Shown: one piece after another, positions 1-12,300 of the stretch | Layout: every line of letters begins with the position of its first letter | Numbering within the stretch: the stretch's first letter is position 1 | Origin: Patiria miniata | Lineage: Eukaryota > Echinodermata > Asteroidea > Valvatida > Asterinidae | Length of the DNA stretch: 64,000 nt | Assembly (NCBI RefSeq): GCF_015706575.1 | Contig: NW_024037056.1 | Coordinates: 15,303,405-15,367,404, forward strand | Reading direction: 5' to 3' | Notes under the pieces: model-generated | Told to the model about the DNA's origin: nothing | Seen by the model: the letters and a program-made list of their open reading frames with translations, nothing else | The model's database searches: none | Made by a program: the position numbers and the translations under genes

Positions 1-1711
1 TCATTTCTGTGTGATTACACGCCTGACTGGCCATAATAAGCCAGTGCAATTATGCGTCAGCTGGCTGTTCCGGGTATATAGATCTTTGATAGCTTTTTAC
101 AGTCAATGATTTAGTATTAAACACATTACGATGCAGTTTCACAACCCTTCAATACATCTGCAGTATCCATTCGATGACCTTTATGAATATTTAATACCAG
201 CTATGACGTCACGGGTCACGCTTGAGCAGGAAGCAAAATAATTCCACCCAAAGCATCGCTCATGTGTTCTCCATGTTGCAAAGCATCCACATAATAAAAC
301 CCACATTTATTTCAAGGGATTAACATGTGTATGGAATGTAGATTGAAGCTGGTTATTATAAAAAGACCACGTCCCCCTCATGTCACGTGACAACACTTTT
401 GGTAAACCATGGTCAATATAGGTTCTTACCTTATGTGAATAATGTTTGCTGTATTAAGTTAATTTTGTTGCTCCCCCAAAAACAAATCATGTTTACAGTT
501 AAAAATGCAATGTGTTGAATTGCCTTCATTTTGAACGACGTCCTAAAAATCACTCCCGAAGTGAAATGTGGCCGTGGCCCTGCAAAGCTTTATTTCGAAA
601 ATTTCATCTGAAATTTTGTCTTTTGAGTTAAAACCTATTTGAGTTGGGACGACTTGAATTGAACTTAATCCTCCCACTTTTCATTAATGATCTGCTGTAT
701 TAATAAGCAGTCTTTATTATGGTGATGTATTTTAAGCGCTTGAGCTGTTAGTTTTAATAGCAAGTGACGATCCCTATCAAAAATCATTCCCGACCATGCA
801 CTGAGGTAGTCATGCGAGGAATATTAAACGCCCGTAAAGAAAAACTGTAATCACACGAGCTTGTGAACAAACCATACACCGTATCCACTCCTCGAGAAAA
901 AGTCGCTAATTGCTCCCCTAAACCCACCCGTAATGACGCCACGAACAGAGCCAGTCGTTCCCCGCTTGTCGTCCATTATTGATGAGGCGCGCGCTCATGA
1001 CTACGTGTCTCGTGTTTTGGTGTCTCCTTCATCCACGATGCTGCTTTCGCACCCCGTAAAACCCACCACGCGCTTGGTTGTAATTAGCGCGAGACCACCA
1101 CCCACACACGCGCGCGCCCGTTGACCGCTATAGATCCCGCAGTCACGTTTCTCAGTCTCGCGACTTCAAATTTTCGATAAATCTCTCGGGTGGTTAGCGC
1201 TCGTCAGTTGCCTGTTTTTTAATAATAATAATCCAAGCTACTTGTTTAGGCAATGTGTCTTTGTCATAGCTGCCAACGGCTTGTCATTAATGACATTGCT
1301 GCCCGTTCTACAACATGTGGGTTGGTTGAGTGATGGCTTGCCCGACTTCTGGTCTCGCATGATTTTGCACTGTTCGGAAGGCAGTGGTTCACTTGGTGCC
1401 AGTCCTTTTTAAAAAGCCATTGACGTATGGAAGGCTAATGGCCTTGGCGGATATATTGCACTCGTGTTATGAGAACAGTGCGTTCGAGAAGAGCTGTGAG
1501 TTAAACGCTTGAAGTCTAGAGATCATATTTGACCATTTCAATTTCAGTACTTGTGCTTTTGATTACGGAATCGGTGAGTAAAGCTGATAAAGGTCCACGA
1601 ATCTGCAGCACTCGGACTCTATCAGTTCAAGTGTTACAATGGTCAGGACTTTAAACACGACCAGGTTTGCCCAGGCGAGGTGGCCCCGGAAGTTTCAGTT
1701 TAGGTCTTAAT
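1..1711. other. Intergenic sequence with a CpG-rich block
   Basis: No gene is supported here. The block at about 880-1250 is richer in CpG than its surroundings (GCGCGCGC-like strings, ACGCGCGCGC), and the short frame at 933-1124 lies inside it without a splice context. A palindromic CRE (TGACGTCA) sits at 204-211. A TATA-like CTTTTTAAAAAG at about 1406-1417 followed by a good donor (ATCG then GTGAGT, about 1574) could be a promoter plus first exon, but this is weak. Confidence 0.4.
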
Positions 1712-2008
1712 TTATATTCAACTCAGTGACTCAGTTAGTCAGTCAGTAACTCCGTCAGCAACTCAGTAACTTTTGCTCAGTGACTCAGTCAGTCACTAAC
1801 TCGGTATTACTCCGTCAGCAACTCAGTAACCTTAACTAGTAACTTTAACTCAGTAACTGCAACTCAGTAACTTCAACTCAGTGACTCAGTCAGTCAGTAG
1901 CTCAGTAAACCTCCAGACTCAGTAACTTAAACTTTAACTCATTGACTTTGTCAGTAACTCTGTCAGTATTACTTCGTCTGTAACAGTAACTCAGTAACTC
2001 AGTCAGAG
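1712..2008. repeat. Degenerate ACTCAGTAACT/ACTCAGTC tandem repeat
   Basis: About 300 bases are built from variants of ACTCAGTAACT, GTCAGTCAGT and AACTTCAACTC in head-to-tail order, with a strong CAGT beat every 4-12 bases. This is a decayed mini- or microsatellite and no coding role is visible. Confidence 0.85.
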
Positions 2009-5000
2009 GACAAAAGGATGGTCCTTCGGGTTCATTCAGCACAAATTCTCTTTTTCAAGACATCGCACCTCTTCCGTTTTTTTTAGGACTCGAGTTCTGA
2101 GATTGATTTCTTAAAAAAAACTATTACAAGGGAAATTTCGTCGCCCTAGCCAGCTTTGTTCACAGCAACAGAGACGGAAACCAGATCGATTCACAAACCA
2201 GACTATTCACCATTTATTATACTGAGTCTGTATTCGTGGTTTATTGTATACCATTCTTTACCCAAAATTGCCCCTATATTATGTTCCATGATAATTACAC
2301 ACTGAACGAAACTTGTACAACATTTTGAAAAACCCCAATATTATTTTTCTGCTGCCTGAAACAGTGCTATCGCAGATAACACGCGGCTCTAACAAAACTA
2401 CTTGTGAAATATGTACATTGCAATAACTAATTGTTTAAGCTCTTTTAAAACGCGAATTGGTACCTTTACGAAAAGGCACGGATCGACAAAAATATATTCT
2501 ACTAGCCTTAGCCAGGATATAACAGCGGTATTTACTTTTTACTTAAATAATAATACTCTATTTTTTTGGATATGCATAAAATACACCTTCAAGGTTAACT
2601 TAGCAGTGTTTCTTTTGGAGTAATTTATATGAAGTACTTTACTTTACAGCCTGGTAGAATTCTCCAAAAGGCATGGGCTTGACAACTCATCTTACGATAA
2701 TTACATTGATGAATTACCGTACATTAAATTTAAGTGATTAAAACATTGCAATTACTTGGTAAACTGAGAGTTATTTTGCCTTAATGGGATTTACAAATTG
2801 CCCGTCCTCAAGGCTTTTGCCTACCCCGAAGAGCTCATCTCGTATCAATTATGTATACAAGGACAGGAAACGCGCTCTTAAAACTCCTGACAACTCATTG
2901 GTTGCTTTGGGCCTTGACTACACAGCCTTTCCTAGAGTCTGATTGGCTTAGCTCCCGAATACGCGTACGCGCGGAACGGGCTGCTCATTAGTAGTGCGCA
3001 CGTGTGGTTTTTCAGATACCCTTGCATCAAAGGTCATTCTGACAGAATTGCCGTGGTCGTTGTCTGACTGCAATGAGAGACTTTAATAGTGCAGTCACCT
3101 TTCAAATGGATGAGTTAAGGGTATAAGTTAGCTTTCTGGTAGTGGAAGTGCGCTTGTGCATAGGAACAGAGCAAATATTTGGTTTAGAAGCCACTACAAT
3201 AATTTGTGGTGGTTTTAAGCTTTGTTTTAGGTTGCATGTGTAATGTTAATTGGTAAGATTAAACTAAACTATTTCATTAAAATTTTGAGGAGTAGGCCTA
3301 CTTCTATTAGTTAAGATGAGTTAAGGCGAATATGCGTTTCGGTATAGCGATTCTTTATGTCGACACTGTGGCAGAGATATACAGATGCTATATTAAAATA
3401 AAAAGTTGAACAGTTATACGGTGTGAATCACTGCATGAGGATGTGCGAAACACATGCTAACAGCAAAAACAAATACATGTGAAATGTATGATGCAGTTCG
3501 CATGGTGGAAAAATGAAGACAAAAATGTGACTAGCAAATTAAATACCGCTTCGTGTTCAGAAGAAACGCTATTTGCTATTAAGATAAATTAATCACACCT
3601 AAAGAAAAGGTTATCTGAAAAATGTTTATGCTCCATGTGAAAATAATTACAATGTTTTTATGTTTTTTAACAAATAACATAACACCCGATTTCTGGCTAT
3701 ACCCTCCGCTAAGCATCGAAGCAACATTCATAAAATATATATTCCAGACTAAATTTAGAGTGAAAATCTTCTCTCATTGAGGTTTTCTTTCCAAATCTTT
3801 GAATTGAAAAATTCCTGGGGTTTTAAGTCTTTTGTAGGTTAAGTGCGCTAAATATATCTCAGAGAGCACTTGGTTATTCCATATACAAGCTCGTGTTAAA
3901 CACAAGTAACTGATTTTTCCTCGAACGGTATGCAACTTCACAACATGTTTATTGTTTCAGGATGCCCCTAATGTTGCTCCCCCCCCCCGCCAAACAAAAG
4001 GTAAAATAAAAGAGTTGCCGCCCATTCCTGATCGGCCAGTGTTTCCCAAGTCCGTGACGTCACGTCGCAAATAACTGATGAGACCACTCAATGCTCCCTT
4101 GCAAGAACCCTAAAAAAACGAAATGAGAAGAAAAACAAAAATATCGTGACAACATAATCCAAAAGGATTTTGGCAGACATTTTAACCATCAGAGGCACAT
4201 TAAGCTATTAATGAAATAATAGAAAAGACGAGAGGGAACTGATGATTTATTGCAGCGTAAATGGTCGCGTGAGGGAAAAGATTTACGGCCGGTAATGTGA
4301 TCTAATGTGCTAATGAATATAGGATTACAAATTTGAAATTGATGATCTTTTTTTTTACGAGAGAGGCTTACTGAAATTAATGGAGTTCTGAAGTGCGTTT
4401 AGGTTATCAAGCTTTCGGTTGTAGTTTCAGGTTTTGTGTTCTGAGGAGTTTCAGCTTACACGAATATTTTTTTGTTTGACTTTGGGCAAAGCAGGTGAAC
4501 ATTTAAGTGAAATCGATACAACTTAAAATAATGTTGTTAAAAATAGATCGATTTAAGGCAGAGCCGTATTAAAGGGACATTACGTCTTGGAACGAATCAA
4601 CAAACTGTTGAAATAAAAAACAAGTTGATTTATATCAAAAACGCATTGAACTTGAAACAAAGAACAATATTGTGATTTCATTTAAGGTGTATAGTCTACG
4701 TGGAACGAAAAGAAAAGGAAAAAGGCAACAAGATCGTCACAGCATGAACATGATGAAGCATTTCCACGATAGAAGTTCCTTAAAATCGGTTGAGTTAGTT
4801 TTTGACATGCCTTTATTTGAACACGCGTAATTTCAAAAAGCTGTTAAATCAAACTAATATTTACCAGGAATAAAGTTAAGATTCCAAGCTTTAAAATGAT
4901 ATAAAACTATTGTCGGTACGTGTTTCCGCGGCAACGCTAGAGCCTCGCAAAAAAAAATGTTGCGGGTATTTTGGGACGCGCTGTCAAACTACCATTTCAT

Positions 5001-5711
5001 GTGATGAATGGACATTTGTAAAAGCGTCAGCCAGACTGTTTTTTACACTAACATGCAGTTCAGGACTTGCCGAAATTATAATATCAAAATCCTTTTTCAA
5101 TCCGCGGGATCGGATTTTAGAAACAGGGAGTTCTTATTTCTCGGTCGGCAGAGAGTCTTAAGACCCAGCTCTACGGAGCATGCTCCAGTTTCAGCCTCGA
5201 TCCCATCTTTTATTCATGCAGCGGGAGATCAAATGCGACGCGGTAAGCTGGATGACTTATTGCCGGTCCCCTGGGAACGAGGGCAGCGTGAAATACTGAT
5301 CGTAATATCTAATCCATTTTTAACATAAAAACATCGGCGGGGATTTTTGAACGCGGCATCAGACTCATTTGTATGTGCTGAACACTCGCATGAATTTTCG
5401 ATGTTAGACTCTTCTGGGAGTGTATGGTTTTTTAAAAAGGAAAATAAATGTGTTGGTCATTGTGCATTGATGTGCTTTAGGCTGCCTAGCCAAATTAAAT
5501 TTAAACATTCATAATGTAGGCTTCAATAATTTACCAGACCACTTTTGTGTCTTTGCCTTTCATTTATTGTGTTAAAAAGTACTTTGTTTATGATAGTTTT
5601 TTCTTTTAAACCCTACCCCAATATAAAACCCGCGTTGGGACAGAACAAAAAATTCTTAAAATCACACTAGAGTAAATTCAGAGAGAAATGTCATGTTATT
5701 TAATGTTATTC
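2009..5711. other. AT-rich intergenic sequence, no gene seen
   Basis: I find no supportable gene. Short open frames at 2411-2623, 4910-5161 and 5008-5328 have no splice or start context, and the one at 4910 begins with TTG. A C-run lies at about 3979-3988. A palindromic CRE (TGACGTCA) is at 4055-4062. The stretch 4180-4330 is dense in homeodomain-type cores (TTAATGA, TTTATTG, GGTAATG, CTAATGAAT) and could be regulatory. Confidence 0.4.
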
Positions 5712-5958
5712 TTATTTTAACTGGGCAGCCCATCCAATGGAACCCACTGGTCTGGCCCAGTAAAGAGAAGATGATGTGACGAAATTCCAGTTTTAGATGT
5801 GGGAGGAAAGCCCCCAGAGGAATATTCTGAAGAAAACCCACGGAATCAGGTAGGGCCTAAAAACCCAATCCACATATTGGCCCTGGCTGGATTCAAACCC
5901 GGGTCACAGCGGTGGAAGGCGAGGAAGGTACAGCTACGCCAATCCTGTCCTCCAAAAC
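5712..5958 (-). mobile_element. tRNA-derived SINE (minus strand)
   Basis: Read on the minus strand, the element has an A-box-like stretch (GGATTGGCGTAGCTGTACC) followed by a B box (GGGTTTGAATCC). Its body contains a GTGGGTTTTCTTC segment and a CCTCCCACATCTAAAACTGG segment, which I recognise as typical of tRNA-derived SINEs of marine invertebrates. It ends near the AT-rich stretch at 5712. Seen: pol III boxes in correct order. Inferred: a dead retrotransposed copy. Confidence 0.7.
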
Positions 5959-6148
5959 ATTTATGATCTTCTGAAGCTAAAAGTATTGACGCAAAGTTTT
6001 GAAAAAGAACTATAAAAGTTATTTGATAGTTCCCTGTAAATGAAATCGTTTACCTTAGTGTTCTTGTGCAGTTAGGTTGCCCTCACAAACATTTATGTTC
6101 ATTTGAATCAAAAAATTTTACGACACAAACGTTTTGAATATTAACTAG

Positions 6149-6540
6149 TTCTGCATGTAGCACTTCAAAATATAGGATATGAAAACCCAATTCATGAGCT
6201 TTCTTTTAGTACAAGAATCATTCAAATCACCCATGTACTTTTCAAGTTATGGAATTTTAATCACATGTTTGAAAGTTCTGGCCACGGATCACAAAAAAGT
6301 AAGCGTTCTTTCAGTAAAACGACAACAATTCACGTACATTGTTTTCGTTTTGCTGAATTGTGCTGAAAGGTGCTCCTTTTGTTGCGATCCGTGGACAGAA
6401 CTTTAATACGGGTGGCTGTTTTTAAAAACATGTAACTTGAAAAGTACATTAATGATTTGAATGATTCTTGTACTAAAAGAAAGCTTATTATTTGGGCTTT
6501 TATTTCCTAGATTTTGATAGTGCTATACATGCAGAACTTC
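6149..6540. mobile_element. Foldback (long inverted repeat) element
   Basis: The left arm begins TTCTGCATGTAGCAC and the right arm ends with the reverse complement of GAAGTTCTGCATGTATAGCAC. Arms of roughly 180-190 bases pair almost throughout; for example CTTTCTTTTAGTACAAGAAT occurs in the left arm and in inverted form in the right arm. The open frame 6179-6406 simply runs through the left arm. This is a non-autonomous foldback or MITE; no transposase is seen. Confidence 0.8.
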
Positions 6541-6605
6541 ATTAACAAAATGGTCCTGCCATTTGGGTTTCCTTTTTGTTCTGACTCACCCTATATAAGA
6601 TTAAT
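6490..6605. repeat. Dispersed repeat shared with 47030-47150
   Basis: The segment contains CATGCAGAACTTCA, then an AATGGTCC...CATTTGGGTTTC stretch and ACTCACCCTRTA. The same order and spacing recur in direct orientation at about 47050-47150. It overlaps the right end of the 6.1-6.5-kb foldback, so the second site is probably a fragment of the same family. Confidence 0.7.
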
Positions 6606-6679
6606 ATGAAAGTTCGCTGTAATGAACTCCATTTGCCCTGAACTCCTTTTGCACAAGGTTATTCCAGATTGGACACGTA

Positions 6680-6820
6680 TATCATAATCCTTAATGACAT
6701 TATTAATTATTTAGTCAGAATTAAGAGACTCGGTCATGATTAATGCGATTATAATATTGCAACAGTTTAAATAATTAACTGCTCTCCTTGCACCGATGGT
6801 AATTAATCATCTAAGAAGTC
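6680..6820. promoter_or_regulatory. Homeodomain-core-rich island (candidate enhancer)
   Basis: Within 140 bases there are many TAAT/ATTA cores: CCTTAATGAC, ATTATTAATTATTTAG, CATGATTAATGCGATTATAAT, AATAATTAACTGC, GGTAATTAATCATC. The block is non-repetitive and not a simple AT microsatellite. Seen: site density. Inferred: a cis-regulatory element; conservation cannot be tested here. Confidence 0.25.
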
Positions 6821-7384
6821 GGCGATGCCGCTCCGAAACCGCACACACAAGGGAAAAGACAGGTTCTCTTCATCATTGTAGAACAGTAAGATTATTCAGA
6901 CGAAGACATGTTTTTTTTTTCTTGAGAATTATACTCAAGAGGCAAAACTTCGCGAGCACCGAGTCTTAATGACACCGACCGTGGGGCTTCGCGCGGCGGC
7001 TTCCCCGCGCCGATTGGGCAAAGAAACCCGCTTATGTCCTCGCCGGAGCGGAGTCGGGTTCGCTTTTAAATCAATTGTTAGTTCAGTTGCTTCGCTCTTA
7101 ATGACCCACATCATGTCCTTTACCCTTCTCAAGTATCACTGTTTGATTTTTTGTATAAACGTGTATTTGATGCATGGGTTTATTATTCACAGAGGAGTTA
7201 AGTAGAAGTGAGGCAACTGTATGTTCTTTGCCTAGGGAAAAGTGGATAACAAAAGCTGCTAACGATGATAGGCTAATAACGCCCCAAAAAAGACCTATCG
7301 TATTTCAGCCACAAAATCAAGATCCTTTCTCTCTCCTTCCCAGGTACCCTTAATTTGAATCTGGACCCTAAAGATGGCTGCCTA

Positions 7385-7649
7385 CACTCTAAAAACTCCC
7401 CGCTCAGATTTGACCCGGAAAAGGGTCTTGTGGGGCCTGACCCTTTTCCGGGTCACAAATGACCCTTTTCCGGGTCACAAATGACCCTTTTTCGGGTCAA
7501 AATGACACTTTCCCGGGTCAAAATGACCCGAAAGATGAGTCACACAGTCTAATTTTGACCCACAAAAGAGTCATTTTTTGACCAGGAAAAGGGCCAGGCC
7601 CCACATGACCCTTTTCCGGGTCAATTCTGACCCGGGACTTTTTAGAGTG
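7385..7649. mobile_element. TA-flanked MITE with TGACCCGGAAAAGG subrepeats
   Basis: Ends are CACTCTAAAAA and its inverse TTTTTAGAGTG, each flanked by TA (7383-7384 and 7650-7651). The inside is a series of short direct and inverted units around TGACCCTTTTCCGGGTCA. TA duplication with short terminal repeats fits a Tc1/mariner-type non-autonomous element. A second, left-truncated copy lies at 60666-60907. Confidence 0.8.
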
Positions 7650-7651
7650 TA

Positions 7652-8896
7652 TAAAGTAAAAGTACTTTGTTTTTTGTAAGTAAGCTGCGAACGGATACAA
7701 CTGTTCTACAGTATGTCCCAAAAACTTTTCAACAAATTTTGGCGGACTCGTAGTATTTTTCACTTTTGAAGTAAAATAACCTCAACAAATATCCAGTCAT
7801 ATTTGATGCCTGTTTGACATGTAAATAATTGCCAAAGCAATAAAGTCTGTTTTGCAGTATAACGAGGTACAATAGGACCCAACCATAGATTACGTATCTT
7901 GGTACACAGTGTTTCTTTTTATAAATTGACTTGTTTCCTCTTTATTTTTGGGGCATTCTGAGAACTATTTGTCAATATTTTATCATTATAACTTTGAACA
8001 ATGCATCCACATGATATTTGGGAATGGGCCTTATTCACGAGTCGGCCATATTGAATTGAGAGTGAGGTAAAATCTAAATTTTTTGAATTAGCGAAGAGAA
8101 ATGAAAGCAAGTTAATTCTTAATTAATTCCAGTCTGCTTCAATGAATAATTTCAAATTTGTAATTAAAAATTCCCTAATGTTTAAAGCCACATTTAAAAA
8201 AAAAAGACAGTAAAATAAGGCTGCATTGGGCCCGCATAAATAGTCTGGCGCCATCCATTGAACAGTTAACACTTAATGACATACGTTCAGGGAACTCGAC
8301 AAGAATTGCCAACTCGTGAATAAGGGCCATAAAGGTGTGTTTGCACGTCATGATACATCCTCTAGGTGTACGAATAAGCACTACGTGATGTGCTGTATTA
8401 TGCGAGTATTTCATCAAAAGCGAATCAATTGTCAGGTTTCCAGGTTTCTGTATGAAGTCTCGTAAAGTCTCGCGAGGTTCTGAGGTCAATAGGTCAAGTG
8501 ATGAGCATATTTGTTGTCATTATACTCCGATTCTCTCTGGAATTTCCGGTTGGGATTCAAAATGAATTAGGAATCGTCGTCTGGTCATGGAACCGCACTC
8601 AAGGACGGCAAATATGGTTAATCTTTAACCACAATGCCCCTGCTTTGGAATTCATGTGCATTTTGGCAGTGTTTTGAGATGGCAATTTGCGCGATTGAAG
8701 TAGTAATAGCAAGTGTTTGTAAGATTTAATTCCACTGTTTTTGACTTGATTTATTTTCCCCCATGCGTGATGTCTGTTATTTACCGCTTTTGGTGGTCTG
8801 AATCCTTTAACTTGGAAACTTCATTGTTTTTTCGAATAAAATGGTGTAACAGAATACCATGAGAGGTGGAATTTGTAAAGGGCCTATGTTTGGACA
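7652..8896. other. Intergenic sequence downstream of the peptide gene
   Basis: No gene or clear repeat is supported. Short minus-strand frames at 7919-8110 and 8175-8489 lack splice context. A second AATAAA on the minus strand lies at 8755-8750 and could be an alternative poly(A) signal for the gene ending at 9216. Confidence 0.4.
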
Positions 8897-8897
8897 T

Positions 8898-8903
8898 TTT
8901 ATT
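8898..8903 (-). terminator. Candidate poly(A) signal of the peptide-precursor gene
   Basis: TTTATT on the plus strand is AATAAA on the minus strand, about 315 bases beyond the stop codon at 9216. This would give a 3' UTR of ordinary length. A further AATAAA at 8755-8750 is an alternative. Confidence 0.4.
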
Positions 8904-9215
8904 TTAAGGAAACAATCATCGCATACCAAAAAAAAAAACTAAGGCTGGAGAGTTTGATTTTCCCCTCATGAGGGCGCTGTGATGCATCCAGTTTTGTGTC
9001 AGGAAGCAAAGCAAAATCAATTCTACTCTAAAATCTTCAAAACTAATTTGATATTCTAATTGAAACTCATGGGGTTTTTTTTTAACAATTCATTTTTGCA
9101 TTTCCTTTTTTTTATATTTTGTCCCGATTTTCATCGTCTGCTTAGAGGGCAAGGTTAATACCAAAAGCGCCCTCAAGAGTTTGAAGGAAGGAGGGAAGTC
9201 TACGCATGCGTACCT

Positions 9216-9334
9216 TTAACGTCTGCTCATGTGGCGTTGGATGGCGGCCAACACTCTGTTCATCTTGTCATTGTAGTACATCCCTTTCACGTTGTCAATG
9301 GCACTAAGTCCTGTTTGCCGCATCTGCCGTTTAT
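9216..9334 (-). CDS. Secreted peptide precursor, last coding exon (mature peptide)
   Basis: Minus strand. A good acceptor (TTCTTTGCTTCTTCCGCCACAG) ends at 9335. The exon opens AT-AAA-CGG; with the single G left by the upstream exon (22006) it reads Asp-Lys-Arg, a prohormone-convertase site. After it come 36 residues and TAA (9218-9216). The peptide starts with Gln (QMRQTGLSAIDNVKGMYYN), continues DKMNRVLAAIQRHMS, and ends Arg-Arg just before the stop. So the likely product is 34 residues (precursor 68-101) with an N-terminal pyroglutamate, no Cys and no C-terminal Gly, hence not amidated. The second half looks like an amphipathic helix. Seen: splice sites, phase match, cleavage sites. Inferred: an extracellular neuropeptide or hormone. 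I do not recognise the family; class B GPCR ligands such as PTH are one idea. Confidence 0.8.
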
Positions 9335-12300
9335 CTGTGGCGGAAGAAGCAAAGAATTGTGGGATAATGAGGGACCAAAATCTTACTAAAAAGTCACCAA
9401 AACTAATCACAAAACGGTTAAATGATGTCACCTCTGCAGGCTTTTGTCAATGCAAAGAGCTCGCATGACTATCGAATGATTCCAAAATGGCGCCCTCCGA
9501 AACACGATCTATCATGAAATCAACCTTAAATCCAAGCCACATTCATGTCAATACATGTGTGACTTTGATGCCTCTTTAAACTACATTTGATCTAAAACTG
9601 GAAACCGTTAACCAAAATCTATAAGTGTTTTCCAGTCCAGTATGAAAACACGCAACCCTTCATATCGAACTTGATATCTGGCCACGAACCACTAGTACCT
9701 AGAGCTGCAGAGAGTGTAATCTAATAGAAGCCCTTGTTAGACGCCTTTACTCGTGGCAACACACCCTTGGCGAACCTGATCTTGAAACCCAAGAAGTTTC
9801 AAATATGTTCGCCATTAAGGTCTCCCCCTATTCATATCACGCGTGGATGAAACATCAGACGGGGTGTTTTGCAAGAGAGTCGCCCGTAGAGGCAACAGCC
9901 CGAGCCGATTGTCACTCTCTATTTCCGATTTTCATTGGGTAATCAAAAAAAAAAAAAAAAAATCTCGCGCCGCGCCGAGTGATTCTCAATTACACCCCTT
10001 TTGATTGTTTCGTTCGAGGAACCCACTGTGTCGGTTCAAGAGAGTGATACACGCTCAGGTCAAGAGGTCAACCATTTGCCAAACCTGGGCCAAGTCAGCG
10101 GCTCCGGCTTCAGGCTCTTGACTTGGGGAGTCGCCGGCTACACATGGTTCAAAGATGTTCATCGGGAACATAAAAATCTTGCGAGGCCAAAGTTACGAGT
10201 ATTTCTGTTTGGTATGAATATAAAAACGCTTCGAAATGATTCCGGAGTAAGAATTGTAGCCGAAGCTGATGACAACGCCGACATTTGCAAAACAAGTCAG
10301 TAAATATTAATAATTAGCATTATGATCACAATAACCCTCCAGCTGTCTGAACAGTCACAGGCAGTGGAAAAAAAATTATCCTCTTCCCCTGCCATGTCTT
10401 TTACACAGGCTAGTCACCAACAGTCAGATCAAATTTCAAGCAAGCATGTGACTAGCCAAATTCAGTCAACAGACAAAACACGGCAAGTGGTAAACACAGC
10501 CAAAGCATAACTGTATCAAGTTACATTAAAAACATTCACAGCCAGTAAATCTTGCTTTATTTATAGGCTAGGAGCTCTTAACTGTTAAAACAGTCACATT
10601 ATTGATTGGGACTGAAAGAACAACTTGGCACAGAATGAATGTTTGCATAGGAGGTTAAGCCACACACTAGTACATCGGGTCAGAAACGTCATGCATAACT
10701 AATGAGCAGCACTGTTACACTACTCTCAGTATGTTCTCCCGTAGGTGTTTATGACAGACCAGGTGCGTGTGGAGACATAACTTGAAAAGTTGACAGATGA
10801 TAGATCAGATGATTACATGTCTGTTGGAGGTCAGTGGCCAATCTTGAGAGCTGATTGAAATTCTTGCTAGTGCAGGAGGGTAAAGTTTCAGCTAACAGAA
10901 AGAGGTAATATTATAACCCTGCGATATCCGCGATGTAATAAGTAGTTATTTAATTCCGATATGTATATATTCATATACGTATTCGGGATTCTCAACTTGA
11001 AGGTGGTTTGCCCGATGTATGCCTAACTCGGGTGGATAAACCACTTATTTGATTTTCTTTTAACTAGAAATACGAAGGCAAGAGCAATCTAACCTCGACG
11101 GTCTATGCATGTTGCACTAAATTCAAGACTGGATAACATTGGTTCTTAATATAGGTATTATTTTATGAAACTATATCATCCAACGTCAAAATTGATTGAG
11201 AATCCTGTTCACAATGGGCATCACGATGAAAATAGTCAGGCGCCCGAGGCGCAATGTCCAACACCCAATTGATATCAGCAATGCAAGCAGGAAACTCGAC
11301 AAGGTGGGTGTTATATTATCCTAGATTCTATTCAGCTTAACACCACCTCGTCCCCAGGGGGTGAATTACAGTTCGGCCTACACTCTACGATCCTAACATA
11401 AAGCGTGTGCATGAATACAACCTAACTAATAGACGCCACGGTGTATAAATATTACCACGCACGCAGCTAAACATCCTGAGGTGTGCATGTGGGGAACTAT
11501 TTCTTGTTATAACCCCCTTTCCCAAAGCGGTTTGTGGAAAATTCATCAATTTTGCACTTGCGGTTAATGTTTCTCCATCGAATGATGGCCCCTAACCCTG
11601 GATAAAAACCACGGCACTTATTTTAAGATCTAACCAACAGCCTCAATTATTCATCTCCTTAATTTCAAGCGGCGGTCGACGTGTATTGTACCTTTTTAGA
11701 CTCGGACTTTAGGCGTCATTTGTTTTGTCAACACGGTCTCCAGAAATAAACTGGTGCCCGTGCGGTTGATTGGAACTGGTAACCGCCACAAGGGTTGCCG
11801 ATGACATTGGTGTATCGTCTTGCTCCGAGTAAACAAAGAGAAATCACACAAGCGGCCGACATTCTATAGATATCCTTCTCAATGTTCAAACGGGCCTTCC
11901 GGCCGGACATCTGATAGGTGGGGCAATTTACAAGAGGACACCTAGGCAAACAAGATTGGTGAGCCCAAGCAGATGAAATTGCATCGCAGAAAGTAAAGGT
12001 AATTCCAGAAAATACGCTAGAATACTCCTTGACTTTTATGGAAATTGAGGATACTGGAATATCGAGTCATATCTTGGCACTTGTTTTTGCCGCGCAATTC
12101 TATCTCTTTATGGCGGGAAAGATGAGACACGCGGCGGTGGATTTGAAGCAGCAGAGACAGCACACGTGTCAATTTGCATAGCGTGAAGACTCCATCAGAA
12201 CAAAAACTGACGAAAAAAACATCGTCCTTTTTGCCCATTTCTTATAATTGCCATGGCAGACCCTGTGTACTTTCAATGTGGATTCATATTTTATTATATT

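Noticed and set aside
1400..1574. TATA-like CTTTTTAAAAAG plus GTGAGT donor as a promoter and first exon
   Set aside because: Only two weak signals; no acceptor or coding exon could be linked to it.
8965..9185. GAGGGCGCT and AGCGCCCTC as ends of a MITE spanning the start of the 3' UTR
   Set aside because: The arms match over about 11 bases only and the rest does not pair; their order is also opposite to that of the inner arms at 63761-63887.
11728..11949. Cys-containing minus frame (CPLVNCPTYQMSGRK) as a possible mature-peptide exon of the peptide gene
   Set aside because: The acceptor-like TTTGCCTAG does not join in phase with the signal-peptide exon, and the exon at 9334-9216 does so with a cleavage site.
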